DNA from: Lachnoclostridium phytofermentans ISDg
GTDB taxonomy: Bacteria; Bacillota; Clostridia; Lachnospirales; Lachnospiraceae
DNA length: 64,000 nt
Direction: 5' to 3'
Assembly: GCF_000018685.1 (NCBI RefSeq)
Contig: NC_010001.1
Coordinates: 2,186,001-2,250,000 of the forward strand
In this document: positions 9,067 to 17,764 of the stretch, piece by piece
How the letters are laid out: the number at the start of each line of letters is the position of its first letter
How positions within the stretch are numbered: the first letter of the stretch is position 1
Notes under the pieces: model-generated
What the model saw: only the letters and a program-made list of their open reading frames with translations
The model's database searches: none
What the model was told of the DNA's origin: nothing
Program-made: the position numbers and the translations under genes

Positions 9067-10020
9067 TTAGCAAGTTGCTCCACCTACTAAGTGAAGTTTA
9101 GCGTCTAATATTTCTTGTTTACGGTCTAATAAATCGTTAGTGTATAACTGAGCTTGAATATTTTCAAAGCCGATTCGAGCAATCGTATCAGATAAACGCT
9201 CTCCGGTCTTACCTTGTTCTCTATAAAGAAGAATTGTTTTTTCAATCATATTTAAAGCTTCCTCTTTGCTGGTGAATACACGATCAAGAGAAACTCCGTG
9301 TGCTACTTTTTTACCCCATCTGCCACCAATGTAAATCTTATATCCGTTTACACCATCTTCGATACAATCAAAGTGGCATTTGCCGACACAGCGGCCACAG
9401 TTGTTACATGCATCTTTATCAAGAGAAAGAACATCATCTTCTAAAGTTGCAGCAGACATAGGGCAAGATTCTACAACGGAACATTTTTTACAGCTATTAC
9501 AGCTATCTTCATCATAGTTAGGAATTAATTGACCGATAATGCCTAAGTCGTTTAAATCTGGCTTTACACAGTTATTAGGGCAGCCACCTACAGCAATTTT
9601 AAATTTGTGAGGTAATTTTACACTAGCATAACCATTGTAGAAACGCTCGTGAATTTCTTCTGAAAGTGCAAATGTATCAATAAGACCATATTGGCAAGTA
9701 GTTCCTTTACAGGATACAACCGGACGTACTTTAGAACCGGTACCACCGGTAACAAGTCCTTCTTTTGCAATATATTCACGGAACTTCTCAATGTTATCGT
9801 AATGAACACCTTGGCATTCAATTGTTAATCTTGTTGTTAAAGTAACGATACCGTTTCCATAAAGTTCAGTTGCTTCAGATAAGCATTTGTTTTGGGCTGT
9901 AGTAATTTTACCATTAACAGTAATAATTCTTGCTGAAAAGTTATCAGTTCCTTTGTTTCTAAGAAACCCAAGGGCCTTTACTCTTTTTTCATCTTCTGCA
10001 GTTACTTTTAATTGTGTCAT
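9067..10020 (-). CDS. AsrC-like siroheme [4Fe-4S] sulfite reductase with ferredoxin domain
   Basis: 317 residues. Reduces sulfite (possibly nitrite) using a coupled siroheme-[4Fe-4S] centre. The four cluster/siroheme cysteines are Cys104, Cys109, Cys147 and Cys151 (CKGTTC and GGCPNNC). They are followed by a two-cluster ferredoxin segment: Cys174/177/180/186 and Cys205/208/211/215. The order (N-terminal ferredoxin-like half domain, siroheme motif, inserted ferredoxin) matches the small anaerobic sulfite reductases such as AsrC. No asrA or asrB is adjacent, so the electron donor is unknown; the flavoprotein upstream on the same strand is a candidate partner. ATG start with GGAGGG upstream. Needs siroheme, which the divergent operon supplies. 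Confidence 0.88.
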   Translation of the reverse strand: MTQLKVTAEDEKRVKALGFLRNKGTDNFSARIITVNGKITTAQNKCLSEATELYGNGIVTLTTRLTIECQGVHYDNIEKFREYIAKEGLVTGGTGSKVRPVVSCKGTTCQYGLIDTFALSEEIHERFYNGYASVKLPHKFKIAVGGCPNNCVKPDLNDLGIIGQLIPNYDEDSCNSCKKCSVVESCPMSAATLEDDVLSLDKDACNNCGRCVGKCHFDCIEDGVNGYKIYIGGRWGKKVAHGVSLDRVFTSKEEALNMIEKTILLYREQGKTGERLSDTIARIGFENIQAQLYTNDLLDRKQEILDAKLHLVGGATC

Positions 10021-10074
10021 GTTTTCCCTCCGTAAAATTATTAATTTTAGCCTCTATGCTGCGACAATCTTTTA

Positions 10075-10165
10075 GGAGCAGCTAATGGCTCAAGTTTGGC
10101 GTAGCACAAACTTTGCGAGTGAAAGATTAAAAATCTTTTCACACTTAAAATCATGCCTGCTTAGT
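10075..10165. repeat. Hairpin cluster (dispersed element copy 1)
   Basis: Contains AAGTTTG/CAAACTT arms (about 10093-10114), an AAAGATT/AATCTTT stem (about 10121-10137), and TGCCTGC-TTAG-TAGGCA (about 10144-10160). It resembles the hairpins at 17634-17690 and 30128-30200. It lies between the flavoprotein and sulfite reductase genes and may act as a terminator or processing site. Confidence 0.5.
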
Positions 10166-10181
10166 AGGCACTTATCTAAAC

Positions 10182-11801
10182 TTAAATTGAATTAAATATA
10201 GATCCACCCTCAAGAACCAGAGTATTTGTATATCCGAAATGTTTCAGACGATTTTGTAATAAATAAGCTCTTTTACCTTTGGAGCAGACTAGTAAGAGTT
10301 TATCATCCAATGCATAGTCTGCGACTTTACCTGTTACCTTCGTTAAATCCAGATGAGGAGCACCTGTAATGGATGGGTTAAGAGAGGCATCTATTAATTG
10401 GTAGCCTTCCGCCTTGTCCGCCATATAGTCTGCTGGAGTCATACTATTGAATGCACCACTAATTTTATTTAAAAGAATATTTACCGTATGAGATAATGGA
10501 TGAATAGCTGTAGAGAATGGAGGTGCGTATGCTAAATCCATGTCCACAATATCTTCTAAAGTTGCCTTCATTGTAAGAGCAGTAACTGCGATATCAATCA
10601 TTTTATCGACATTACCTTTACCAAGTACTTGAAGGCCTAATAATTTCTTTGTTGCTCTATCAGCAACCATTTTTACTATAAAGTAAGATGCCTGTGGATA
10701 GTAGTGTGCTTTATCATCTACAACAGTGACAACACTGACAGCGTCATAGCCAGATTCCATAGCCGCTTTTTCTGTTAAACCAGTTCTTCCTACATTTAAT
10801 TCAGGTAATTTACAAACACCGGTTCCAAGTACACCGCGATAGGAGATGCTACCTCCGGCTATATTTCTAGCGACAATACGTCCCTCAATATTAGCGGAAG
10901 AACCCATAGGGGACCAGGCGCTTTCTTTCGTTAATGCATTGGATACGCAAGCACAGTCTCCAACTGCATAGATATCAGGATCGTTTGTCATAAGATATTC
11001 ATTTACCTTAATCGTCTGATTTTTCATTAATTCTAAACCGGTGTCTACGGCAAAGGATGTGTTAGCACGAATACCCATTGCAAGAATTACTGCATCACAT
11101 TTGATCGCACGTTTTTCGGTTTGAACTTTCTCTACTTTCCCATCACCAAGAATAGCTTCTAATCTGGTATTCGTCATTGCCATAATAACATGATCGGCCA
11201 AATGATTTTCAACATAATCTGCAAATTCAGGGTCAAAACCAGGTAAGATATGGTCTGCCATATCGAGTACAGATACGCGTACACCTTGGATGCTTAAGTT
11301 TTCAGCAACTTCAAGGCCAATAAAACCACCACCTACAACCACTGCGCGTTTCATCTTTCCTGCTTCCACCGCTTCGCGAAGACCAATGGCATCTTCAGGA
11401 GTTCTCATGTAATATACACCATCTAAATTAACGCCTTCAATCGCTGGTTTGATTGGGCTAGCACCCGAAGCAATTACTAACTTGTCATAAGAATATGTAG
11501 ATAATTCGTTTGTTGTTAGACTCTTTGCTTCCACAGTTTTTTGATCTCTGTTAATTTTGATAACTTCCGTCTCAGTCAATACGGTAGCACCAGTTAATGC
11601 TGAAAAACTAGCTGGTGTGTTGACTATTAATTGCTCACGTTGTTCAATAACGTTACCAACATAGTAAGGTAAACCACAACCAGCGTAAGAAATATCTTTG
11701 CTTTTGGTCAAAATGGTCACGTCATAATCGCGGTTCTCACGTTTTAACTTTGCTGCAACTTTAGTACCTGCGGCAACGCCGCCAATGATTAAAATCTTCA
11801 C
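10182..11801 (-). CDS. CoA-disulfide/persulfide reductase-like flavoprotein with rhodanese domain
   Basis: 539 residues. N-terminal FAD/NAD(P)H disulfide oxidoreductase (class of CoA-disulfide reductase and Npsr): FAD-binding GGVAAGTKVAAKL at residues 7-19, single redox Cys42 in YAGCGLPYY, second nucleotide fold VVVGGGFIGLEVAENL near 155-170, FAD motif YAVGDCA near 275. C-terminal rhodanese-like domain with Cys506 in CSKGKRAY, somewhat shorter than usual at the end. The family reduces CoA disulfide, polysulfide or persulfides with NADH. Start is GTG 11801 with AAAGGATGG at good spacing. Divergent from the LysR gene and first in the sulfur-related minus-strand run, so probably reduces sulfane sulfur in the same pathway (inference). 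Confidence 0.87.
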   Translation of the reverse strand: MKILIIGGVAAGTKVAAKLKRENRDYDVTILTKSKDISYAGCGLPYYVGNVIEQREQLIVNTPASFSALTGATVLTETEVIKINRDQKTVEAKSLTTNELSTYSYDKLVIASGASPIKPAIEGVNLDGVYYMRTPEDAIGLREAVEAGKMKRAVVVGGGFIGLEVAENLSIQGVRVSVLDMADHILPGFDPEFADYVENHLADHVIMAMTNTRLEAILGDGKVEKVQTEKRAIKCDAVILAMGIRANTSFAVDTGLELMKNQTIKVNEYLMTNDPDIYAVGDCACVSNALTKESAWSPMGSSANIEGRIVARNIAGGSISYRGVLGTGVCKLPELNVGRTGLTEKAAMESGYDAVSVVTVVDDKAHYYPQASYFIVKMVADRATKKLLGLQVLGKGNVDKMIDIAVTALTMKATLEDIVDMDLAYAPPFSTAIHPLSHTVNILLNKISGAFNSMTPADYMADKAEGYQLIDASLNPSITGAPHLDLTKVTGKVADYALDDKLLLVCSKGKRAYLLQNRLKHFGYTNTLVLEGGSIFNSI

Positions 11802-11890
11802 AGTTACACCATCCTTTGTTTATTATTTAACATTCTTATAATATAGCACTTGTTTTAACATAAGGAAAGTGATAAAATCTAATCTAAGTC

Positions 11891-11905
11891 ATAGGTAAAA
11901 CCTAT
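11891..11905. promoter_or_regulatory. LysR-type operator in divergent promoter region
   Basis: Perfect palindrome ATAGGT-AAA-ACCTAT with a T-N11-A core (T 11892, A 11904), as expected for LysR-family boxes. It lies in the 189-bp region between the flavoprotein gene and the LysR gene. A 13/15 match is present upstream of hemA at 13209. Confidence 0.65.
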
Positions 11906-11990
11906 GGTAAGATAAAATTAAAATTAATATTTTTAATAAAATTTAGGTTTTTAAGAGAACTAAATATAACGAATGTAAAGAGGTAATTCC

Positions 11991-12899
11991 ATGACAATAC
12001 GCCATTTAAGAATATTTAACGAAGTAGCACAAAGCGGGAAGATGAGCATTGCTGCGGCTAAATTTTATGTATCTCAGCCAACCGTAAGCCAAGCAATTAA
12101 GGAATTAGAAGAACATTATGGGGTACTATTATTTGAACGGTTATCAAAAAAACTACATATAACAGAAAAGGGAAGACAGTTGCTTTCCTATTCTAAGCAA
12201 GTAGTAGAACAATTTGATTTTTTAGAAAGTAAAATGTTTGAAACAACAGGGTACGAGAAGCTTAAAGTTGGTTCTACAATTACGGTTGGAAGCTGTCTCA
12301 TAAATGATATATTAAATTCATATCAAGAGTTAAACAATGAAGTTGATGTATATTCCTATGTAAACAACACGCATAATATTGAAGAGAAGCTATTGAATTC
12401 TGAGTTAGATATTGGTCTTGTAGAGGGTAGAGTAAAAAGCTCGGATTTAGTGTCAATCCCTGCTGTTGACGATTACCTAGTTTTAGTATGTAGTGCGAAT
12501 CACTCTTTTGCTAAGAAAAAAAGCTTTACATCAAAGGATTTAGCTGGTGAAAAATTTGTGATGCGAGAAGAAGGTAGCGGAACTAGGGAGTTATTTGAAA
12601 ACTATTTAGATGAGCAGGGCGTATCCATAAATGTTAGTATGGTTGCAAATTGTCCCACAGCAATGGTACGATCTGTGATTGATAATCAATGTTTGGCTGT
12701 ATTATCGATTCGACTTGTAGATGAGTATGTTAAAAGTGGTAGTATTGTTGTAATTAAAAATAGAGATACAACCTGGAATCGTTCCTTTAGTATTGTATAT
12801 CATAAAAATAAGTTTATTTCTAAGCATATGGATGAATTCATTAATCTTGTTAAAAAGTATAAAAATTCTGATATCTTTAATCTTATCTTAGAGCAGTAA
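11991..12899 (+). CDS. LysR-family regulator, divergent from the sulfur genes
   Basis: 302 residues: N-terminal winged HTH (about 1-60, with the typical QSGKMSIAAAKFYVSQPTVSQAIKELE recognition region split across residues 14-40) and a C-terminal substrate-binding domain. ATG start with AGAGG eight bases upstream. Its position divergent from a sulfur redox operon that includes YeiH parallels yeiE-yeiH and CysL-cysJI arrangements, so it likely senses a sulfur metabolite and controls both the divergent genes and itself. The conserved palindrome at 11891-11905 is the probable binding site and recurs before hemA, suggesting that the regulator also controls siroheme synthesis. The ligand is not predictable. 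Confidence 0.88.
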   Translation: MTIRHLRIFNEVAQSGKMSIAAAKFYVSQPTVSQAIKELEEHYGVLLFERLSKKLHITEKGRQLLSYSKQVVEQFDFLESKMFETTGYEKLKVGSTITVGSCLINDILNSYQELNNEVDVYSYVNNTHNIEEKLLNSELDIGLVEGRVKSSDLVSIPAVDDYLVLVCSANHSFAKKKSFTSKDLAGEKFVMREEGSGTRELFENYLDEQGVSINVSMVANCPTAMVRSVIDNQCLAVLSIRLVDEYVKSGSIVVIKNRDTTWNRSFSIVYHKNKFISKHMDEFINLVKKYKNSDIFNLILEQ

Positions 12900-12972
12900 G
12901 AATGGTTCGGGTGTCATAATTCTATATAAGTTGTAGAATAGGGCTGTTGCAAAAACATGAAAACTACATTGC

Positions 12973-13018
12973 GAAAAGAATTCTCATATTTCATAACGTG
13001 GAAATGAGAATTCTTTTT
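12973..13018 (+). terminator. Terminator after the LysR gene
   Basis: Inverted repeat with arms AAAAGAATTCTCAT and ATGAGAATTCTTTT (within 12973-13018), ending in a T run on the plus strand. Also reads as a terminator on the other strand. Confidence 0.8.
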
Positions 13019-13056
13019 GCATCTTAGTAATAAATATATTGAAACAGGCTTTATTA

Positions 13057-13183
13057 ATTTACTTGGAGGTTTATGAAACTCGAACCTACCTAAAATTTAC
13101 TTGGTGGTTTATGAGACTGTATACAATTTACCTGGTGGTTTATGACACCCGACCTGCCTAAAAATTTTCTTGGTGACTTAAGA
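13057..13183 (+). repeat. Four direct repeats upstream of hemA
   Basis: Four copies of a 20-base unit close to ATTTACTTGGTGGTTTATGA start at 13057, 13095, 13126 and 13164 (spacing 38, 31, 38). The second and third are nearly identical, the fourth is worn. Two of the spacers also share a CGACCTGCCTAA-like stretch. Function unknown; they occupy the LysR-hemA intergenic region. Confidence 0.7.
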
Positions 13184-13208
13184 TACCTAATCCTGTTAAT
13201 AAAATAAC

Positions 13209-13223
13209 ATAGGTAAATCTTAT
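13209..13223. promoter_or_regulatory. Second LysR-type box, upstream of hemA
   Basis: ATAGGTAAATCTTAT matches the palindrome at 11891-11905 in 13 of 15 positions and keeps the T-N11-A core. It lies about 160 bases before the hemA start, where an activator site could be. Confidence 0.55.
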
Positions 13224-13380
13224 GAATGTCTTAGGAGATTCTTATTTGTAACAATTTAAGTGCTGTGTTATGTTAACTGTAATAAAAATTATAAAGAATT
13301 ATGAAGTTTTTTTCTTAAAAGAATCCGATAATTAGGAGTTTCGTAATTCATAAGTGGAATGAAAAAGTGAGGATATAAAA

Positions 13381-14622
13381 ATGAATATCAGCATGGTGGG
13401 GATTGATTATAATACCGCAAGTATCGAAGATAGAGAGCATTTTACTCTAACATCGGACAAACAATTAGAAATTGCAAAAATAATAAAAGAGACGTATCAT
13501 GCGAGCGGTTGTATCATATTATCTACCTGCAATCGAACAGAAATTTGGTTTAGCGAATTGGGTACCTCGGAAGCAGAGTGCTTTCATCAGTTAGTACTTG
13601 GAGAAAATGCGAAAGAGACTATGCGTAGTATTTGTGTCTGCAGGCAGGGGGATGAGGCAGTAACATACTTAATGGAATTAGGTTGCGGTATTCACTCTCA
13701 GATATTTGGTGAGGATCAGATTTTGACTCAATTAAAGCAAGCTCTGCAGCAAGCAAGAGATTATCAATATGTAGACTCCGTCTTAGAATGTTTATTTCGA
13801 ACGGCGATTACCGCCGCAAAAAAAGTAAAAACAAGTATTCAAATCGCAAAGGGCAATACTTCCCTGCCTCAAACCATTGTAGAACAACTTGAAAAAGAAC
13901 AGGGAGATTTATTGGGAAAATCTTGTTTGGTAATTGGTAATGGAGAAATGGGCCGTCTAATGACTGAAAAATTATTAGAGAAGAAGTGTAAAGTATGGAT
14001 GACCCTTCGCCAATATAAAAAAAGCAAAGCAATCATTCCAGAAGGTAGTGGAGTGGTATTATATGATGAGAGATATGAACATATTGCGGTCATGGATTAT
14101 ATTTTTAGTGCTACAAAAAGCCATCATTTTACTATAAATAAAAGTATGTTTGAAAATATTAGGCTAAAAGGAAAGACCTATTGTCTTATTGATTTGGCAA
14201 TTCCAAGAGATATTGAGCCAAGTGTTGAAGAGCTTAGCGATGTAACTGTATACAATATGGATTACTTTTGTCAGGAAGTAAATGATAGAGAAAAAGAGTT
14301 AGAAGAAACAAGGGAACTGTTATCTGAGTATGTAAATGAATTTAAACAGTGGTATCAATTCCGCAATCTTGTATCAACGGTGGATGACATTAGTAATATT
14401 GTGAGTGACATTACGGATGCTAAGTTAACAAAAGTCTATAAATCAATTGATTTATCTAGGGAACAACAAGAACTATTGCAATCTAATGTTCAAATGGCTG
14501 CTAAAAAGGCAGTATCTAAGATTATTTTCGGACTTCGTGATGTCTTACAGATTGACCAATGTGAAGAAGTGCTACAAGCTTTGGAACAATCAGCTATGAA
14601 CTGTACGGATTCTGTTAAGTAA
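13381..14622 (+). CDS. hemA: Glutamyl-tRNA reductase
   Basis: 413 residues, normal length. Reduces the glutamyl group of Glu-tRNA to glutamate-1-semialdehyde, the first step of C5-pathway tetrapyrrole synthesis. Nucleophile Cys50 in STCNRTE, the conserved [10 protein letters not shown] segment (110-119), NADPH fold [12 protein letters not shown] (183-194), and a C-terminal helical dimerisation domain. ATG with GTGAGGAT upstream. First gene of a co-directional run ending with hemL. The 480-bp upstream region carries a LysR-type box and four direct repeats. No T-box (no GGTGGNACCGCG-like motif) was seen. Confidence 0.95.
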
Positions 14623-14670
14623 TCATACTTCGTAATTACCTAAGGATGTAAATAAGATAGGAGGATCGGT

Positions 14671-15126
14671 TTGAGATTTCCAGTATTTATAGATTTACAG
14701 AATAGAAAGATCGTTGTAATTGGCGGTGGAAACATAGCCTTAAGAAGAATACAAGCACTGCTTTTGTTTGATGGGGAGATAACGGTTATTGCACCGCATT
14801 TGCATGAAGAGTTACTGGATTTATTTCATAACCAAAAGATCGTTTGGTCACAAAAGGAATATGAAACGGGTGATTGTGAACAAGGATATATGGTTTTAGC
14901 ATGCACCAATGATAGAAGAGTTAATTACTCTGTTTATTTAGAAACAAAAGGAATGAATTGCTACCGAAATATTTGTGATTGTAAGGAAGAGAGTAATTTC
15001 TATTTTCCAGGCATCGCAGTAAAGGGAGAGGTTGTAGTTGGAATCACTGCCAGCGGTACGAATCATCATTTGGCAAAAAATGTGACAAGAAAAATACAAC
15101 AGGATCTAGAGACAATAATGAGGTAA
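14671..15126 (+). CDS. Precorrin-2 dehydrogenase (SirC/Met8 N-domain type)
   Basis: 151 residues, the short version with only the NAD-binding domain and a dimerisation segment. Oxidises precorrin-2 to sirohydrochlorin with NAD+. Dinucleotide motif VVIGGGNIALRR (15-26), then the conserved ITASGTNHHLAKNVTRKI region near 125-142. The start is TTG 14671, supported by TAGGAGGAT (14658-14666) and the family N-terminus (MRFPVFIDL). There is no chelatase domain, so metal insertion must be done by another protein, CbiK at 6857 being the obvious candidate. Between hemA and hemC, consistent with a siroheme/corrin branch. Confidence 0.9.
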   Translation: MRFPVFIDLQNRKIVVIGGGNIALRRIQALLLFDGEITVIAPHLHEELLDLFHNQKIVWSQKEYETGDCEQGYMVLACTNDRRVNYSVYLETKGMNCYRNICDCKEESNFYFPGIAVKGEVVVGITASGTNHHLAKNVTRKIQQDLETIMR

Positions 15127-15181
15127 AGTGACAAAACAAAGCTGACCAAAGTTACAGGCTTAGAAAGGCGTGGTAATTAAT

Positions 15182-16087
15182 ATGAAAAAGCAAAAAATCG
15201 TGGTGGGTAGTCGAGATAGTAAATTAGCTGTAATGCAGACGGAATTAATTATGCACGAGATTAATCGCAATAACCCGGAAATAGAGTTAGAGTTAGTTAC
15301 GCTAAAGACTACCGGTGACTTAATACTAGATCAAAGTTTAGATAAGATTGGGGGAAAAGGTCTCTTTGTTAAGGAATTAGACCTAGCATTACTAGATGGC
15401 AGAATTGATATAGCAGTTCATAGTTTAAAGGATATGCCAATGGAAGAGAACAAAGAACTACCGATTGTGGCATTACCAAAGCGCGGGGATGCGAGAGATG
15501 TATTAGTGTTGCCAAAAGGATGTGAATTCATTGAATATGAAGATATGAACTTATACTATCAAAATATCGGATCTTCTAGTGCAAGGAGAAAGTTACAAAT
15601 ACAAAAATTATTGCCAAGTGCTGGTACTAGCGGTGTTCGCGGCAATGTTATTACAAGACTGGACAAATTAGACAGAGGAGAGTATACTTCTTTGATTTTA
15701 GCAGCAGCAGGGTTACAAAGAGTTGGCTTACCACATCGTATCAGTCATTATTTTTCAGTGGAAGAGATGATTCCGGCAGCAGGTCAAGGTATACTGTCCA
15801 TTCAAGCTAGGAGAGATTTAAATGTTGATTTCCTAGAAAATATCAAGGATGCTAATACAACATACGCTTCCTTAGCAGAGAGAAGCTTTGTCCGCACCTT
15901 AGATGGGGGTTGTTCTTCACCAATCGCAGCATATGCAGCAGTAGAAGGGGAAGAATTGAAGTTAGTCGGCTTATATTATAATGAGAAAACAACAGAACAT
16001 AGAGTTGCCACAGTTGTAGACCACAAGGAAAGAGCAGAAAGAGTCGGAGAACAATTGGCATTACGCTTAAGAGGTGAGATTGGATGA
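15182..16087 (+). CDS. hemC: Hydroxymethylbilane synthase (porphobilinogen deaminase)
   Basis: About 301 residues. Condenses four porphobilinogens to hydroxymethylbilane. Visible motifs: the N-terminal VGSRDSKLAVMQTE, the KGLFVKELDLALLDG stretch near 55-70, GVRGNVITRLDKL near 150, and the dipyrromethane cofactor cysteine in LDGGCSSP near residue 240. The frame is open from GTG 15170, but ATG 15182 begins with the family sequence (MKKQKIVVGSRDS) and AAAGG (15164-15168) is too close for the GTG, so I place the start at 15182. Its stop overlaps the start of the next gene by 4 bases (ATGA), indicating translational coupling. Confidence 0.94.
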   Translation: MKKQKIVVGSRDSKLAVMQTELIMHEINRNNPEIELELVTLKTTGDLILDQSLDKIGGKGLFVKELDLALLDGRIDIAVHSLKDMPMEENKELPIVALPKRGDARDVLVLPKGCEFIEYEDMNLYYQNIGSSSARRKLQIQKLLPSAGTSGVRGNVITRLDKLDRGEYTSLILAAAGLQRVGLPHRISHYFSVEEMIPAAGQGILSIQARRDLNVDFLENIKDANTTYASLAERSFVRTLDGGCSSPIAAYAAVEGEELKLVGLYYNEKTTEHRVATVVDHKERAERVGEQLALRLRGEIG

Positions 16088-17577
16088 TGGCAGGAAAAGT
16101 GTGGTTAGTTGGTGCAGGGCCGTCAGACCCTGGATTGCTCACGATAAAAGGAAAAGCTGTTTTAGAGCAAGCGGAAGTAGTGGTATATGATCAGTTGGTA
16201 GGAGATGGAATTCTTTGTATGATACCAAAGTCTGCAAAGAAGATAAATGTTGGTAAATATGCAGGAAATCATACGGTAGTACAAGAGCGTATTAATGAGA
16301 TTCTATTAGAAGAGGCTTTGGAAGGTAAAAGGGTAGTAAGGTTAAAAGGCGGTGATCCTTTCTTATTTGGTAGAGGAGGAGAGGAGCTTGAGTTACTTTG
16401 TGAACATGGTATTCCTTATGAGATTGTACCAGGCATAACATCTGCAATCTCTGTACCTGCCTATGCGGGGATACCAGTGACTCATCGTGATTTTACCTCA
16501 TCCTTACATATTATTACCGGACATAGAAAGAAAGGATGTAAAGAATCCATAGATTATAAAAGTTTAGTAGCTCTTGGAGATACAACGCTTGTGTTTTTAA
16601 TGGGTGTTGCTGCATTATTCGATATTTGCAGAGGATTAATTGATGCAGGAATGGATCAAGCTACACCGGCTGCAATATTAGAACGTGGCACTACTGCAAA
16701 GCAAAGAAAGATTATTGCAAACCTGGCTACGTTACCTGAGGAAGCAAACAATCAGAACATAGGCACACCTGGTATTATTGTAGTAGGTAAAGTGTGTTCG
16801 CTTTCTCAAACCTTTGCCTGGGCAGAAAAGAGATTACTTGGCGGGGTAAGAGTAGTTGTAACAAGACCAAAAGATAAAGTATCTTCACTAGCAACGAAAC
16901 TTTATGATCTTGGAGCAGAGGTAGTAATGTTATCTGGAACTTATACAAAACCAATTGAGGATAATACCCAGTTGATCGAGGTGCTTGATACAATCCAGGA
17001 TAATAAATGGATTCTATTTGCAAGCGAAGTGGCGGTAGATATTTTCTTTGATTGTTTATGGCAGCAGCAGATTGACATTCGAAGCTTATGGAATTGTCAT
17101 TTTGCAGCTGTAGGACCTACGACCCGAAAGGCAATAGAGAAAAGAGGTATTCGTGTAGACTATATGCCAGAGAAATATTATGGAATGGAACTGGCAAAAG
17201 GAATTGAAGCGATGGCTAAACCACAGGATAAAGTGCTTGTACTAATACCGAAAGAAACAGATAGCGAACTTGCTAATTATTTATCCACTACAAAGGTAAA
17301 TATGAAGGCTGTTCCGGTGTATGAAATTGTCTATGAGGATAATGAGCAAGTAAATATAGAGGAATCAGATATTGTAACATTTACAAGTGCTTCTACAGTT
17401 CGAAGTTTTGTTAATACAATGAAAGATATAGATTTTCATAAGGTTCAAGCAGTATGTATTGGAGAGCTAACAGCAAAAGAAGCAGCTTTCTATGGAATGA
17501 AAATTAATGTTGCAAAAGAAGCTACTATTGATAGTTTAATTGAGAGTGTTATAGAAATAAACAAGAGAGAATTGTGA
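16084..17577 (+). CDS. cobA-hemD: Uroporphyrinogen-III C-methyltransferase / uroporphyrinogen-III synthase fusion
   Basis: 497 residues. The N-terminal CobA/SUMT domain (1-245) shows GAGPSDPGLLTIKG, the PGGDPF-like motif GGDPFLFGRGGEE near 95 and GITSAISVPAYAGIPVTHR near 120-140. It methylates uroporphyrinogen III at C2 and C7 to precorrin-2. The C-terminal HemD domain (about 250-497) cyclises hydroxymethylbilane to uroporphyrinogen III. This fusion is common in clostridia. ATGA overlap with hemC. Because the fusion contains the diverting methyltransferase and no hemE/hemN is nearby, the operon serves siroheme and/or cobalamin rather than heme. Confidence 0.95.
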   Translation: MMAGKVWLVGAGPSDPGLLTIKGKAVLEQAEVVVYDQLVGDGILCMIPKSAKKINVGKYAGNHTVVQERINEILLEEALEGKRVVRLKGGDPFLFGRGGEELELLCEHGIPYEIVPGITSAISVPAYAGIPVTHRDFTSSLHIITGHRKKGCKESIDYKSLVALGDTTLVFLMGVAALFDICRGLIDAGMDQATPAAILERGTTAKQRKIIANLATLPEEANNQNIGTPGIIVVGKVCSLSQTFAWAEKRLLGGVRVVVTRPKDKVSSLATKLYDLGAEVVMLSGTYTKPIEDNTQLIEVLDTIQDNKWILFASEVAVDIFFDCLWQQQIDIRSLWNCHFAAVGPTTRKAIEKRGIRVDYMPEKYYGMELAKGIEAMAKPQDKVLVLIPKETDSELANYLSTTKVNMKAVPVYEIVYEDNEQVNIEESDIVTFTSASTVRSFVNTMKDIDFHKVQAVCIGELTAKEAAFYGMKINVAKEATIDSLIESVIEINKREL

Positions 17578-17590
17578 GAAGAAATTCTAG

Positions 17591-17733
17591 GGCACCTTAA
17601 TACGGTGCCGAAGAACTTCTAAATCTCACACAGAAGTTTGTGGCTGCGTAATCCTCGGCACAAACTTCCAGCCTACTACTAAGCAGACTTGTTTTCAAAA
17701 ATTTACGCAGAGGGAACTGTAAAATAGTTCCCT
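17591..17733 (+). promoter_or_regulatory. Structured leader before hemB
   Basis: Three hairpins in the cobA-hemD to hemB gap: GGCACC/GGTGCC (17591-17609), AAGTTTGTG/CACAAACTT (17634-17667), and AGGGAACT/AGTTCCCT (17711-17733). AACTTCT near 17614-17620 can alternatively pair with AGAAGTT (17632-17638), which would disrupt the second hairpin. It could be an attenuator, processing site or dispersed palindromic element; it matches no riboswitch class I know. Confidence 0.5.
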
Positions 17734-17764
17734 TAGCATTGGAAATATGGAGGATTAATGTAAT

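Noticed and set aside
13057..13183. CRISPR array
   Set aside because: Four units only, degenerate, with spacers of 11-18 bases that themselves share sequence; no cas genes in the window.
12900..13380. T-box leader before hemA
   Set aside because: No conserved T-box bulge sequence, no specifier-loop structure and no terminator/antiterminator pair was seen.
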